Notes: generated by a model not told the origin, from the sequence alone. A DNA stretch of 64,000 nucleotides from Polynucleobacter sp. TSB-Sco08W16 (GCF_018687455.1 NZ_CP061291.1:1798001-1862000), one strand, 5' to 3'; shown: positions 39,847 to 49,311, numbered from the stretch's first letter. Made by a program: numbers and translations.

Positions 39847-40470
39847 CTACTCTGGAAAACGTGGCAAACGCTCGCCCCCAATGGGCGCTGGACGTCTCGC
39901 CATATTCATTTCCATAGCTAAAAAAGTGTAGTACCCAGCAATTCCGGCCAGATCAATGGCACCTTTTTTCCCAAAGCGTTTTTCCGTTTTAGCAAAGGTC
40001 ACATCTGATACCTGCTTGTATCTTTGTAACTCGATTGTGAAGTCATACACAATGGTTTGCTCTTCGCTCATGCCCTCGGGACGTCTACCCTCTTTTAAGG
40101 CCTGAGCAATCTCCGGCTTAAGGCCCGCCTTTAAAGCAATTGGATAGTGAACAGACCACTCATAATCTTGACTCCACTCACGCGCTGTAATCAATATTGC
40201 AAATTCACTCAGAGCACTATCAAACGCAGAGTTATAGCGCAGATAGTCGCCCATCGCGCGCGCATTATTCATCAGCTCTGGACTGTATATCAGCATTGCA
40301 AAAGGCCCCCAAGGAGCCTTTTTGCGAGCCGCTTCAAATTCTTGTGCGGCCTTTTTTTGTTCTGCCGTATATTGATCGACTGGAATCTCTGGAAGGCGAG
40401 TTTGTGCAAATACTGCGCCGCTCAATGCCAATACCGAAAACAGTATTGGCCAAATGAATTTGAGATTCAA
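39847..40470 (-). CDS. Exported carboxymuconolactone decarboxylase-family protein
   Basis: 207 aa. N-terminal signal peptide (residues ~1-22, ending FAQ). The AhpD/CMD-like helical block LSEFAILITAREWSQDYEWSVHYPIALKAGL is typical, with the conserved YEW-x-x-H, but the CxxC of AhpD is absent. Function unknown; probably periplasmic. The start is TTG at 40470 with GGAGG 4 nt upstream. It follows dctA by 20 bp on the same strand. Confidence 0.85.
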   Translation of the reverse strand: MNLKFIWPILFSVLALSGAVFAQTRLPEIPVDQYTAEQKKAAQEFEAARKKAPWGPFAMLIYSPELMNNARAMGDYLRYNSAFDSALSEFAILITAREWSQDYEWSVHYPIALKAGLKPEIAQALKEGRRPEGMSEEQTIVYDFTIELQRYKQVSDVTFAKTEKRFGKKGAIDLAGIAGYYTFLAMEMNMARRPAPIGGERLPRFPE

Positions 40471-40490
40471 GTCGCCTCCAGAAAAAAGAA

Positions 40491-41819
40491 TTACTTCATC
40501 TTGTCCTGCTGCTGATCCAGAATCAATTCTGGCTCCTGAGCGTCAATCCAACTGTCTCGATTCAGCACGGTAGTCAGTTGTTTTTGATCCAACTCACCTG
40601 TCCACTTTGCAACGACTATTGTTGCAACTCCATTACCAACTAAGTTAGTTAAAGCGCGCGCTTCAGACATAAAGCGGTCGATTCCTAAAATAATTGCTAA
40701 ACCAGCAACAGGCACATCACCTACCGCAGAGAGGGTGGCAGCCAAAACAATAAATCCGCTACCCGTAACGCCTGCAGCGCCCTTGGAAGTAAGGAGCAAC
40801 ACTAGCAATAAGGTCACTTCCTGCATGAGAGTCATCGGTGTATTTGTAGCCTGCGCAATAAATACCGCAGCCATCGTGAGATAAATAGAAGTGCCGTCGA
40901 GATTGAAGGAATAGCCCGTAGGAATCACTAAACCTACGCAAGTTTTCTTGGCTCCTAAGAGCTCCATTTTCTCCATCATGCGCGGTAAAACAGACTCAGA
41001 TGAAGAAGTGCCTAAAACAATTAAAAGCTCTTCTTTAATGTAGCGCACGAATTTGAAAATATTAAAGCCATTAAATTTCGCGATGAGTCCTAAAACAATA
41101 AAAACAAACAGTAGGCAAGTTAAATAAAACGTGCCCATCAACTTTCCTAGAGAGAACAGGGAGCTGATGCCATATTTACCAATCGTGAAAGACATTGCAC
41201 CAAATGCGCCGATTGGCGCAAATTTCATGATGATGCCAATCATGTCAAATAGAACGTGGGATGTTTTTTCAATGAGATCAAACACCATTGTTCCGCGACC
41301 GCCAAACTTATGCAGGGCAAATCCGAAGAGAATTGCAATGAAGAGAACTTGCAAAATTTCACCCTTAGCAAATGCGTCTACAGCGCTGCTAGGAATGATG
41401 TTCATTAAAAATTCTGTAGTGGTACCCATCTTGCCTGGGCCCGTATAAGCAGCAATTCCTTTGGTATCTAAACTAGCAGGATCGATATTCATTCCCGCGC
41501 CAGGTTGCAATACGTTAACAACAACCAGACCAACAATTAACGCAATAGAGCTAACAATCTCAAAATACAAAAGGGCGAGGCCGCCAGTTTTGCCGACCTT
41601 TTTCATATCTTCCATGCCAGCAATGCCAAGAACCACCGTACAGAAAATAATCGGGGCGATGAGCATCTTGATGCCTTTAATGAAAGCATCCCCAAATGGC
41701 TTCATATCCGTACCAATACTTGGGTAGAAGTGGCCCAACAAAACTCCAATCACTACAGCTGTAAGTACCTGAAAATAAAGGACTTTATAAATTGGCGGTT
41801 TTTTTATAGTGACTGTCAT
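40491..41819 (-). CDS. dctA: C4-dicarboxylate:cation symporter DctA
   Basis: 442 aa, eight or so membrane segments plus hairpin loops. [20 protein letters not shown] at the start, [15 protein letters not shown] (serine-rich re-entrant loop), [24 protein letters not shown] and the C-terminal [17 protein letters not shown] match DctA, which takes up succinate, fumarate and malate. Divergent from the pseudouridine synthase gene. Confidence 0.95.
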   Translation of the reverse strand: MTVTIKKPPIYKVLYFQVLTAVVIGVLLGHFYPSIGTDMKPFGDAFIKGIKMLIAPIIFCTVVLGIAGMEDMKKVGKTGGLALLYFEIVSSIALIVGLVVVNVLQPGAGMNIDPASLDTKGIAAYTGPGKMGTTTEFLMNIIPSSAVDAFAKGEILQVLFIAILFGFALHKFGGRGTMVFDLIEKTSHVLFDMIGIIMKFAPIGAFGAMSFTIGKYGISSLFSLGKLMGTFYLTCLLFVFIVLGLIAKFNGFNIFKFVRYIKEELLIVLGTSSSESVLPRMMEKMELLGAKKTCVGLVIPTGYSFNLDGTSIYLTMAAVFIAQATNTPMTLMQEVTLLLVLLLTSKGAAGVTGSGFIVLAATLSAVGDVPVAGLAIILGIDRFMSEARALTNLVGNGVATIVVAKWTGELDQKQLTTVLNRDSWIDAQEPELILDQQQDKMK

Positions 41820-41918
41820 TGCTTCTTCCTTTATTTAATAATGAGCAAATACTGGCGGAATGGATTAGCTAGATATTAACCCGTCCCAGAGTGGTGGTCG
41901 ATACTCGATAATGCAGGG

Positions 41919-42656
41919 ATGGAAGAAAAAGTACGCGTCTCTAAATTGCTATCCGAGCTGGGCCTATGTTCAAGGCGGGAGGCTGACTCCTATATTGAGC
42001 AGGGATTGGTGACTGTAGATGGCGAGGTAGTTAATGAACTAGGGGTTCGCGCCTTTCGCCACCAAAAAATTGAACTTCAGTCTGGTGCAAAAGCTCAGCA
42101 GGCGTCTCGCATCACTGTCATCTTAAATAAACCTGTTGGGTATATCTCTCACTTTGATGACGAACAAGAATATCAACCGGCTGCTTCTTTGATTACTCCA
42201 GAAAACTATTTCGGGCATCCACTGGATAAAGGCAGAAACCCACGCTTCAACACTAAAGGTCTTGCTCCTGCAGGTCGCTTAGATATTGACTCTACTGGCC
42301 TGCTGGTCTTAACCCAAGATGGCCGTATTGCTAAATTATTGATTGGCGAAAACAGCCCGATTGAAAAAGAATATTTAGTTCGCGTTGAGGGTGCGCTCTC
42401 TTTTGAAGATTTAGATCGCCTAAGACATGGTCTTGAACTCGATGGCGTTGAACTAAAGCCGGCGCAAGTAAGTTGGCAAAATGAGGATCAGCTGCGCTTT
42501 GTATTGCGGGAAGGTCGCAAACGGCAAATCCGCCGCATGTGTGAAATGGTTGGCCTTAAAGTGCTTGGCTTAAAACGCGTCAGAATGGGTCGCATCTCCC
42601 TCGGACCTCTGCCACCAGGTCAGTGGCGATTTGTAAGGCCTGAGGAGCAATTTTGA
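41919..42656 (+). CDS. rRNA pseudouridine synthase, RluF/RluB type
   Basis: 245 aa. N-terminal S4 RNA-binding domain (residues ~5-50, [22 protein letters not shown]) followed by the RsuA-type synthase domain. The catalytic aspartate is D122 in [26 protein letters not shown] and [16 protein letters not shown] suggest RluF rather than RluB, acting on 23S rRNA; the exact site is inferred. prfC follows 50 bp downstream. Confidence 0.87.
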   Translation: MEEKVRVSKLLSELGLCSRREADSYIEQGLVTVDGEVVNELGVRAFRHQKIELQSGAKAQQASRITVILNKPVGYISHFDDEQEYQPAASLITPENYFGHPLDKGRNPRFNTKGLAPAGRLDIDSTGLLVLTQDGRIAKLLIGENSPIEKEYLVRVEGALSFEDLDRLRHGLELDGVELKPAQVSWQNEDQLRFVLREGRKRQIRRMCEMVGLKVLGLKRVRMGRISLGPLPPGQWRFVRPEEQF

Positions 42657-42671
42657 ATCAATGCACCCGCT

Positions 42672-42677
42672 TATAAT
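42672..42677 (+). promoter_or_regulatory. Possible prfC promoter (-10 box)
   Basis: A consensus TATAAT sits 16 bp after the pseudouridine synthase stop. No convincing -35 lies at 16-18 bp; TTGAAT at 42653-42658 is only 13 bp away. If used, transcription would begin near 42684, about 23 nt before the proposed prfC start. Confidence 0.3.
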
Positions 42678-42706
42678 TGCTCCGAATCCAGAATAACTAG
42701 CGCAGA

Positions 42707-44341
42707 ATTACCATCGATACCACTACCCCAAGCACTCCAGCCGCAGAAGTACTCAGACGTCGCAGCTTTGCCATCATCTCTCACCCAGATGCGGGTAAAA
42801 CTACGCTGACTGAAAAGCTCTTGCTTTACGCAGGGGCAATTCAAATTGCGGGAAGTGTTAAAGCTCGAAAGGCTAGCAGACACGCAACCTCTGATTGGAT
42901 GGAGATTGAAAAACAGAGGGGCATCTCTGTAGCGAGTTCTGTAATGCAGATGGAATATCGCGACTGCATCATTAATCTTCTAGACACACCTGGCCACCAA
43001 GACTTTTCTGAAGACACCTATCGCGTCTTAACTGCGGTTGATTCCGCCTTAATGGTCATCGATGCTGCGAATGGCGTTGAGTCACAAACTTTGCGCTTAT
43101 TAGAAGTATGTCGTGCACGCAATACACCTATCGTCACCTTTATTAACAAGATGGACCGCGAAGTGAAGCCGCCCATGGAGTTAATGGATGAAATCGAAAC
43201 TGCGTTAGGCATTGAAGTGGTTCCGTTTACTTGGCCAGTGGGCATGGGTAAATCATTTGCTGGAGTCATTGATATTGCGAACTCCCGCATGCGCATGTTC
43301 AAGGCCGGTGAAGATCGAGTCACTGAAGACTCCCATGCGGTTGTAGATATTAATGATCCAGCGCTTAAAGCGCGCTTAGGCACTGATCTAGAAAACGCCC
43401 TAGCTGAGGTAGAGCTCATTAAGGAGGCTATGCCGGCCTTTGATCGCGAAGCCTTTTTAGCTGGACGTCAATCGCCCGTATTTTTTGGTTCTGCCATTAA
43501 CAACTTTGGTGTACGCGAGATTCTGAATACGCTTGTGGAATTAGCGCCATCGCCTGGCTCACGCAAAGCACTTCAACGCGAAGTGAGTCCTGCCGAAAAT
43601 AAATTCTCAGCAGTCGTTTTTAAAATCCAAGCAAATATGGATCCCGCGCATCGCGACAGGGTTGCTTTTCTGCGGATTTGCTCTGGCCACTTTGTGCGTG
43701 GTATGAAACTAAAGATCTGTCGCAACAGCAAAGAGGTGCGTACTAATAATGCACTCTCCTTCTTATCGCAACGCCGCGATATTTTGGATGAAGCATTTCC
43801 AGGCGACATCATCGGCCTACCAAATCATGGCTTGCTCCGCCTAGGCGACACGCTTACCGAAGGTGAGCAGCTGCAATTTACTGGCCTACCATTTTTCGCT
43901 CCTGAAATTTTCCGTATGGTTGAGTCTGCTGATCCATTGCGATCTAAGCAATTGAGAACCGGCCTCATGCAACTTGGTGAAGAAGGCGCAATTCAAGTAT
44001 TTAGACCTATGACTGGCGGCACTATGCTACTAGGCGCCTTCGGTCAGCTGCAGTTTGAGGTAGTAAGCCATCGTCTACAAACTGAATATGGCGCTGAAGT
44101 GCGCTTGCTTCCAGCACGGTATAGCCTGGCACGTTGGGTTAGCTCTGAAGATCCTGTTGCCTTAAAAAAGTTTATACAAGAAAACATTCATCGCATGGCT
44201 GAAGACGTTGTTGGTGCTTCGGTGTTTCTTGCATCCCATAAGTCAGAGCTTGATGTTGCTCAACAGCGCTGGGAATCCATTCAGTTCCATGCTCTGAGAG
44301 AGCATGCTGGCCTCATCTACCAATCAGACTTGGCTGGCTAA
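42707..44341 (+). CDS. prfC: Peptide chain release factor 3, with non-canonical start codon
   Basis: GTPase that removes RF1/RF2 from the ribosome after termination. From an ATT at 42707 it is 544 aa. The G1 P-loop HPDAGKTT is at residues 26-33, LLDTPGHQDFSEDTYR is G3 and FINKMDR is G4; the rest matches RF3 to the end. The frame is closed by TAG at 42698. Between that stop and the P-loop there is no ATG, GTG or TTG; the first TTG (42821) would delete the P-loop. ATT 42707 or ATC 42713 are the only plausible starts, with no clear Shine-Dalgarno. Confidence 0.9.
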   Translation: MTIDTTTPSTPAAEVLRRRSFAIISHPDAGKTTLTEKLLLYAGAIQIAGSVKARKASRHATSDWMEIEKQRGISVASSVMQMEYRDCIINLLDTPGHQDFSEDTYRVLTAVDSALMVIDAANGVESQTLRLLEVCRARNTPIVTFINKMDREVKPPMELMDEIETALGIEVVPFTWPVGMGKSFAGVIDIANSRMRMFKAGEDRVTEDSHAVVDINDPALKARLGTDLENALAEVELIKEAMPAFDREAFLAGRQSPVFFGSAINNFGVREILNTLVELAPSPGSRKALQREVSPAENKFSAVVFKIQANMDPAHRDRVAFLRICSGHFVRGMKLKICRNSKEVRTNNALSFLSQRRDILDEAFPGDIIGLPNHGLLRLGDTLTEGEQLQFTGLPFFAPEIFRMVESADPLRSKQLRTGLMQLGEEGAIQVFRPMTGGTMLLGAFGQLQFEVVSHRLQTEYGAEVRLLPARYSLARWVSSEDPVALKKFIQENIHRMAEDVVGASVFLASHKSELDVAQQRWESIQFHALREHAGLIYQSDLAG

Positions 44342-44350
44342 GCAAAGCTC

Positions 44351-44581
44351 TTATTGACGAGCTGTATTGCAATTAAAGACGGCGACTAATGACGAGTCAT
44401 TATTTTTAAAAGAGGCTGTCTTGCCATATTGCGCACAATACGCATTTGCTTTTTGGGTAAGCTGATCAAGCGACTCTCCGCTACTGTTTAAAAAAGTCAC
44501 ATGATTTGCATCTGAAGCATCGGTATACACGGCCGCACATCCCACCAAGGCAAAGACGCCTGTCATGATTAAAAATCTCAT
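44351..44581 (-). CDS. Small lipoprotein, hypothetical
   Basis: 76 aa. Lipoprotein signal with lipobox ALVGC near residue 15, then a short globular part with two further cysteines (AYCAQYGK and VAVFNCNTA) that could form a disulfide. Similar small lipoproteins of unknown role are common in Burkholderiales. It overlaps the DUF2798-like gene by 4 bp. Confidence 0.75.
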   Translation of the reverse strand: MRFLIMTGVFALVGCAAVYTDASDANHVTFLNSSGESLDQLTQKANAYCAQYGKTASFKNNDSSLVAVFNCNTARQ

Positions 44582-44811
44582 TTTTTAACCTTTAATTTTT
44601 TTAGTATTTCTGTGGTTACTCTGCTTGCAAAGGGCCTGTAGATCAAGATGCAAATGATAGCTACTGGATAAGCTACGGACCAAACCTCAAACCACACTGA
44701 AAAGAAATTATCCGCAGCACCAACGCGAACAAAGGTGGTTGCTAAAGTAATGCTTGATGACATTAACAAGCCCATCACCAAGGAAAAAATAATGCCTGGA
44801 AGATTAATCAT
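44578..44811 (-). CDS. DUF2798-like small membrane protein
   Basis: 77 aa with two membrane segments (residues ~5-28 and ~44-62). The pattern GLLMSSSITLATTF ... WFEVWSVAYPVAI ... YRPFASRVTTEIL fits the DUF2798 family of unknown function. Coupled by a 4-bp overlap to the lipoprotein gene. Confidence 0.72.
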   Translation of the reverse strand: MINLPGIIFSLVMGLLMSSSITLATTFVRVGAADNFFSVWFEVWSVAYPVAIICILIYRPFASRVTTEILKKLKVKK

Positions 44812-44852
44812 TCTGCAATCATAGCGCCTACTGTTTTAAGCTGTTATTCTGA

Positions 44853-44884
44853 ATAGTGATCACTATCTCGCGCCCTAATTAGGG
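44853..44884. repeat. Two adjacent palindromes upstream of the small basic protein
   Basis: ATAGTGATCACTAT (44853-44866) and CCCTAATTAGGG (44873-44884) are perfect palindromes separated by 6 bp, in the 127-bp divergent gap between the DUF2798-like gene and the small basic protein. They could be operators. Confidence 0.5.
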
Positions 44885-44938
44885 GAATCTCTTGAGCCTC
44901 ACTCCTAGATTCATCACTCCTTTACTCTAGGAATATTC

Positions 44939-45121
44939 ATGGCTGTAGGCCAAAACCAAAAGAACAGAAAAAACGATTCCATGCTCACAAAAACAGGCAA
45001 AACACGCCTAGGGCCCCTAAACTCAGCTCAGCTCACCAGCCTGATGGAAAAAAGCACCAAACCAAAAGAAAAGGGCAAAATTTTACGAGCGCTTAGTAAG
45101 CTCCAACTTGTTGCAGCATAA
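44939..45121 (+). CDS. Small basic hypothetical protein
   Basis: 60 aa, rich in Lys, Asn and Gln (MAVGQNQKNRKNDSMLTKTGKTRLG), with a helical C-terminal half. No family recognised. Support: ATG with AGGA 6 nt upstream, its own intrinsic terminator just after the stop, and two palindromes upstream. A nucleic-acid-binding or ribosome-associated role would fit the charge but is a guess. Confidence 0.7.
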   Translation: MAVGQNQKNRKNDSMLTKTGKTRLGPLNSAQLTSLMEKSTKPKEKGKILRALSKLQLVAA

Positions 45122-45127
45122 ACATCA

Positions 45128-45151
45128 AGCCCCGATTTATCGGGGCTTTTT
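45128..45151 (+). terminator. Intrinsic terminator after the small basic protein
   Basis: Stem AGCCCCGAT (45128-45136) and ATCGGGGCT (45139-45147) with a 2-nt loop and a T-run (45147-45151), 7 bp after the stop codon. Confidence 0.92.
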
Positions 45152-45187
45152 GCTATAGTCATTTATCTAACTCAAGAGTAAGCCTGA

Positions 45188-45583
45188 ATGATTCAATTTC
45201 GCGACGATGCCAATATCACTGCTGAACAAGCAATTGATCTTTATATTCGATCAACTCTTGGAGAGCGCCGCCCCATTCACAATAAAGAAACATTTGAGGC
45301 GATGCTCAAAAACGCTAATCTGACTATTACTGCCTGGGATGAAAATACATTGGTTGGGATTGCGCGAACACTGACAGATTTTGCTTATGTTGCCTACCTG
45401 GCGGATTTGGCTGTTGATCAACAATATCAACACTCTGGGATTGGCAAACAACTCATTGCTAACACCCAATCTCGCCTTGGGCCAGAATGTATGATTGTGC
45501 TTCTAGCTGCCCCCAAAGCAAATGAGTACTATGAGCACATAGGGTTTGAACATAACCCGCGGGCTTGGACGCTCAAGAAATAA
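45188..45583 (+). CDS. GNAT-family N-acetyltransferase
   Basis: 131 aa. Acetyl-CoA-binding fold with YLADLAVDQQYQHSGIGKQLI (motif A, with Q-x-x-G-I-G) near residues 73-93 and a C-terminal EYYEHIGFE block. Substrate unknown. The next gene starts 32 bp after its stop. Confidence 0.88.
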   Translation: MIQFRDDANITAEQAIDLYIRSTLGERRPIHNKETFEAMLKNANLTITAWDENTLVGIARTLTDFAYVAYLADLAVDQQYQHSGIGKQLIANTQSRLGPECMIVLLAAPKANEYYEHIGFEHNPRAWTLKK

Positions 45584-45615
45584 TTAAAAGCGTATTGCAG
45601 CTTTATCATTGCAGC

Positions 45616-46260
45616 ATGACAAAGACTCGATTTTGCTTAGTACGCCACGGTGAGACCGATTGGAATGCTCAGCATCGTCTTCAGGGCCACACAGACATCG
45701 ATCTCAATCAACGCGGACTTGCACAAGCAGCGCAAATGGCAGCTGCACTCAAGACAATTCAACTTCAGTTTGATGTTTTATACACAAGCGATCTAACGCG
45801 TGCCTATAAAACAGCCCAGGCAATAGAAAAAGTCTTTGGAGTTTCTGCAGCAATCGATCCAGATCTAAGAGAGCGGCATCTGGGAGCGCTACAAGGGCTC
45901 AGTACTCTAGAGGCGCCGCAGCTTGAACCAGATCTATGGGCTACACACTTAAGCAGAGATCTAGATCACAACTTAGGTGGCGGAGAAAGTATTAAGCAGT
46001 TTGCTCAACGCATTCATGGTGGGCTAGAAAAGATACGCCAACGGCATCTTGGTAAAACTATCTTGCTGGTAAGTCATGGTGGCGCACTAGATATGATGTA
46101 TCGATTGGCTAGCAAACAAGCATTACAAGCCCCCAAGGCTGTCGCCGTTCCGAATGCGTCTCTGAATTGGATCAGTCACGACAGCAACTCTTGGACAGTC
46201 GATCGTTGGGGAGATACCAGTCATTTAGAGGGTCTAACACTCGATAACCTCGACTTATAG
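45616..46260 (+). CDS. Histidine phosphatase (phosphoglycerate mutase-like)
   Basis: 214 aa from the ATG at 45616. Catalytic His in LVRHGETDWN (residues ~7-16), RLQGHTDIDLN, YTSDLTRAYKTAQAI, the Glu in LRERHLGALQG and the second His in LLVSHGGALD. This resembles GpmB/CobC-type enzymes; the true substrate is unclear. An upstream in-frame ATG at 45565 would overlap the acetyltransferase gene and adds residues with no match. Confidence 0.88.
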   Translation: MTKTRFCLVRHGETDWNAQHRLQGHTDIDLNQRGLAQAAQMAAALKTIQLQFDVLYTSDLTRAYKTAQAIEKVFGVSAAIDPDLRERHLGALQGLSTLEAPQLEPDLWATHLSRDLDHNLGGGESIKQFAQRIHGGLEKIRQRHLGKTILLVSHGGALDMMYRLASKQALQAPKAVAVPNASLNWISHDSNSWTVDRWGDTSHLEGLTLDNLDL

Positions 46261-46300
46261 GGGCAATTATCGGGCCGCCCAAATAGTCTATGATGTTGCC

Positions 46301-47059
46301 ATGAGGTCAATCCTATTACTGCTGCTGCTTGCTTTAGCAACGCCATCCTTTGCAATGGATGACGTGCCAGATGGACTCCCAGACCATGTAGTTGGTGACA
46401 TTGGCGCCGCTGTCTACACCTCAAATATGTCTATCGGTGCAACTGGCACTCAAAGCTTTGTGATGCCCTATGCATTTTTTGACTACGAACGGTTTTTTGC
46501 GCGTATTGATACTTTTGGCATCAAGACTGCCAAGATTGGTTATGGCTATTTGGAGCTAGCAGGCCAAGTGAACCTAGATAACTACAACCGTAAATCTACG
46601 ATTAATGGCGCCACTTATTCCAAACAAGATCCGATTCCGCTTGGCATCGGAACCTTTCAGGAAACACCCATCGGTGGTTTTTTTATTCATGCCTATCAAG
46701 ACGTAGCTCGCTCTAATGGACAGCTCTATCAGCTTTCTTATTTTGCTGAGATAGAAACGGTTAAGCAAATCAAGCTCTATCCAGAAATCGCTGTTGAGCG
46801 TTATAGCGGCACCTACGCTAACTATTATTATGGAGTCAGCGCAGCCGCATCCAAAAATTTAGGCTATCCGCAATACACTGTGGGAGCAACAAACAACTAC
46901 ACTGCGGGCCTCATGGTGGAAGTGCCAATTGTAGATAACTGGTACTTTAATGTTTTTGGTCGACGCAAATACTTAGGTGGCAATATCAGCAACAGCCCCA
47001 TCATGGTTCGCTCTTTCCAAGACAGCGTTCTAGGATCTGTGGTTTACCGCTTTAAGTAG
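46301..47059 (+). CDS. MipA/OmpV-family outer membrane protein
   Basis: 252 aa. Signal peptide (residues 1-18, ending SFA). The rest alternates in a beta-barrel pattern with aromatic ends, and closes with GSVVYRFK, an outer-membrane-type terminal strand. DIGAAVYTSNMSIGATGTQ and VPIVDNWYFNVFGRRKYLG fit MipA/OmpV proteins. Role (scaffold, porin or other) cannot be told. Confidence 0.8.
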   Translation: MRSILLLLLLALATPSFAMDDVPDGLPDHVVGDIGAAVYTSNMSIGATGTQSFVMPYAFFDYERFFARIDTFGIKTAKIGYGYLELAGQVNLDNYNRKSTINGATYSKQDPIPLGIGTFQETPIGGFFIHAYQDVARSNGQLYQLSYFAEIETVKQIKLYPEIAVERYSGTYANYYYGVSAAASKNLGYPQYTVGATNNYTAGLMVEVPIVDNWYFNVFGRRKYLGGNISNSPIMVRSFQDSVLGSVVYRFK

Positions 47060-47069
47060 CTCCACTTAA

Positions 47070-47864
47070 CTACCAAGGTAGGGATGGCAACAGTGGCTTT
47101 AGACCAGCCTTCTGAATGGTTGGAGCAGCCTTAGGCGAAGCCAAATAAGCGATCAAATCTCTCGAGGCATCAAGACTGCTCACATTGCTGGTGATGCCTG
47201 CTGAAAACAAAACAGTTTGTTGCACCTCCGCAGGAATTTCGCCGATGAAATCAATACCAGGAATTGGTATGAGTTCGCTGACCTGCTGAAAACCTAACTC
47301 AGCATCACCTCTTGCAACGACAGTACCAACGCGCTCGCTGTAAATCTTTTTAGCAGTCTTGCTCATCTGCTCTGCAATACCTAGTTTTGGAAATACTTCT
47401 GTAGATAGATAAGTACCGCTTGCACTAGCTGAGTAGGCAATAGAACTTGCATTTAATAAAGCTTGCTTCAGCGCCGGTACCGTGCTGATATCGGGCTTTG
47501 GAGCACCAGACTTGACTGCCGCACCGATCACCGAAGCCACTAAATCTACCTTGCTTCCAGGCTGTACTGCTCCGTTCTTAATAAAACCATCCAAAGCAGG
47601 TCCTGCAAGAATTAAGATGTCAAACTTTTCCCCCTTAGCAAGCCTGGATGGAATTGAATCAGGAGCGCCACCCATAGAGGATCCATAAGAAATAATTACT
47701 TTGTTAGTGGATTGTTTTTCATATTCAGGGACAAGCGATTTGAGCGCTTCAGCAAATGCACCCGATGTAATCACTTGGATTTCTGCTGCAGATACGGGGC
47801 TTACAAAAACTAATGCTGCGAGAGCAGCAAGCACAACACTTCTTAAGAATTGAGGCATTTTCAT
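47070..47864 (-). CDS. Extracellular solute-binding protein, ModA-like
   Basis: 264 aa periplasmic binding protein. Signal peptide ending near residue 26 (VSAA). EIQVITSGAFAEALKSLVPEYEK at the start and GDAELGFQQVSELIPIPGIDFIGEIP match the molybdate-binding ModA family, but no modB or modC permease is adjacent, so the ligand is uncertain. A HAD hydrolase gene lies 16 bp upstream on the same strand. Confidence 0.82.
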   Translation of the reverse strand: MKMPQFLRSVVLAALAALVFVSPVSAAEIQVITSGAFAEALKSLVPEYEKQSTNKVIISYGSSMGGAPDSIPSRLAKGEKFDILILAGPALDGFIKNGAVQPGSKVDLVASVIGAAVKSGAPKPDISTVPALKQALLNASSIAYSASASGTYLSTEVFPKLGIAEQMSKTAKKIYSERVGTVVARGDAELGFQQVSELIPIPGIDFIGEIPAEVQQTVLFSAGITSNVSSLDASRDLIAYLASPKAAPTIQKAGLKPLLPSLPW

Positions 47865-47880
47865 TTTTGCTCCTAAAAAA

Positions 47881-48564
47881 TCAAATTACTTGCAACACCT
47901 TGCTTAGCGAATCGCCTTCATACGTTGGTAATTCGCCAATCTCTTCGTATGGATGTCCAAGACGGTTCACCCAAAACACATCGAACCCATACCACCTTGC
48001 GGCTAGCGCATCCCACGCATTACTAGAGACAAATAAAACCTCTGTCTTTTTGACCGGAAATGCTTTTAGCAATAACTCATATGCCTGTGGCGCCGTTTTA
48101 AACAGGCGCACATCCTCAATGGTGACTACCTGATCAAGGTATGACTTGAGTCCATTGCTCTCAACTACAGTAGAAAGCATTTCTCTACTGCCGTTTGACA
48201 AAATAGCAGTGGCAATCCCTTGAGATTGAATTTGCTTAAGCACCTCAAGGCTATCTTGAAAGCTGGTGAGCTTAGCGTATTGATCCATCAATCGCTTTTC
48301 ATTTTCAGAGCTTAGCTCGAGTCCCATTCGCTTGCATACGTAACGCAAGGAGCGAATAGTAAGATCCCAAAATGGCAGGTAATACTTACTGCCTCCAGGA
48401 CTTGGATCGCTCATGGTGACAAGGCGCGTATATTCAATTTGACGATCACGCCACATTAAAGCCAATGCATGGCCATGACTAGGAAAAATTTCTTCAGCCA
48501 ACTCTCCCATGGAATACACATCAAATAATGTCCCATAGGCGTCAAAAGCAATTAATTTGTACAT
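47881..48564 (-). CDS. Haloacid dehalogenase type II (HAD superfamily)
   Basis: 227 aa. Nucleophile D8 in FDAYGTLFD, the Arg-bearing WRDRQIEYTRL, ATAILSNGSREML (motif II) and LFVSSNAWDALAA (motif IV) match L-2-haloacid dehalogenases, which hydrolyse 2-haloalkanoates. Natural substrate unknown. Probably co-transcribed with the ModA-like gene downstream. Confidence 0.9.
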   Translation of the reverse strand: MYKLIAFDAYGTLFDVYSMGELAEEIFPSHGHALALMWRDRQIEYTRLVTMSDPSPGGSKYYLPFWDLTIRSLRYVCKRMGLELSSENEKRLMDQYAKLTSFQDSLEVLKQIQSQGIATAILSNGSREMLSTVVESNGLKSYLDQVVTIEDVRLFKTAPQAYELLLKAFPVKKTEVLFVSSNAWDALAARWYGFDVFWVNRLGHPYEEIGELPTYEGDSLSKVLQVI

Positions 48565-48578
48565 TCAATTTTCGCCTG

Positions 48579-48731
48579 TTATCGACCTTGACAGGCTAGC
48601 GGCATTTCCCACAAAGGCTTGCCTTGGCTAAAGTCACAATTAATGCCAACTGGAGAAATAGTGCTAGCGAGACATCCACCTAAAGTCGCTGCAACAAAGG
48701 CGGATAGGCAAATAAATAATAATGTTTTCAT
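48579..48731 (-). CDS. Small lipoprotein, hypothetical
   Basis: 50 aa from the ATG at 48731. Lipobox TLGGC near residue 20, then a 30-residue mature part with two cysteines. No function known. A longer in-frame start at 48776 would hide the signal sequence, so the shorter one is chosen. 14 bp upstream of the dehalogenase gene. Confidence 0.65.
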   Translation of the reverse strand: MKTLLFICLSAFVAATLGGCLASTISPVGINCDFSQGKPLWEMPLACQGR

Positions 48732-48855
48732 GTGGCATCTACTTTTAATTAAATTCCATTCTAATCCTGTAAACAATCAAAAACCATCAAAAATATCCCT
48801 CTCTCTCAGATTTAGATGATGTAAATTAAGCTTAATCACAACGATAGCAAACCTC

Positions 48856-49311
48856 ATGAAGCTCAAATTCGTCGGCTTATTTTTTACTGCACTCCTATTG
48901 GGATGCGGCCCCAAAGCACCGCAAGCAAATTCCTCACTTTCACTCAAACAAGTGATGGAGTGGGTAATTGATTCCAATGCGGACGTCATATGGGACTCCG
49001 TCAAATCGATTTCAAATGTGCAGGGAACCACTGAAATATATCCCCGAACAGATGCTCAATGGGAGGCCGTCAGAAATAGTGCAGCCACTTTGGTGGAGGC
49101 CGGAAACCTCTTAATGATCGAAGGCAGAGCTAAAGACAACAAGCAATGGATGGACTTCGCAAATCAACTGAGTAAAGCTTCTGAATTAGCACTGAAGGCC
49201 ACCCAGGACAAGGATAAGGATGCCCTGTTTGATGCTGGCGGAAATATCTATAACGCTTGCAAGGCCTGTCACGATAGATATGCTGATTTTGACAAGCAAG
49301 CTAGTAAATAA
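48856..49311 (+). CDS. Cytochrome c-type lipoprotein
   Basis: 151 aa. Lipoprotein signal with lipobox LLLGC near residue 17. A helical bundle of ~110 residues ends with the heme motif CKACH at residues 135-139. A C-terminal CxxCH in a four-helix protein is the pattern of cytochrome c'/c-556. It probably carries one heme c on the periplasmic side of a membrane; partners unknown. Confidence 0.85.
   Translation: MKLKFVGLFFTALLLGCGPKAPQANSSLSLKQVMEWVIDSNADVIWDSVKSISNVQGTTEIYPRTDAQWEAVRNSAATLVEAGNLLMIEGRAKDNKQWMDFANQLSKASELALKATQDKDKDALFDAGGNIYNACKACHDRYADFDKQASK

Noticed and set aside
42661..42696. An 11-codon leader peptide before prfC
   Set aside because: The ATG lies upstream of the likely transcription start, there is no Shine-Dalgarno and no regulatory codon run.
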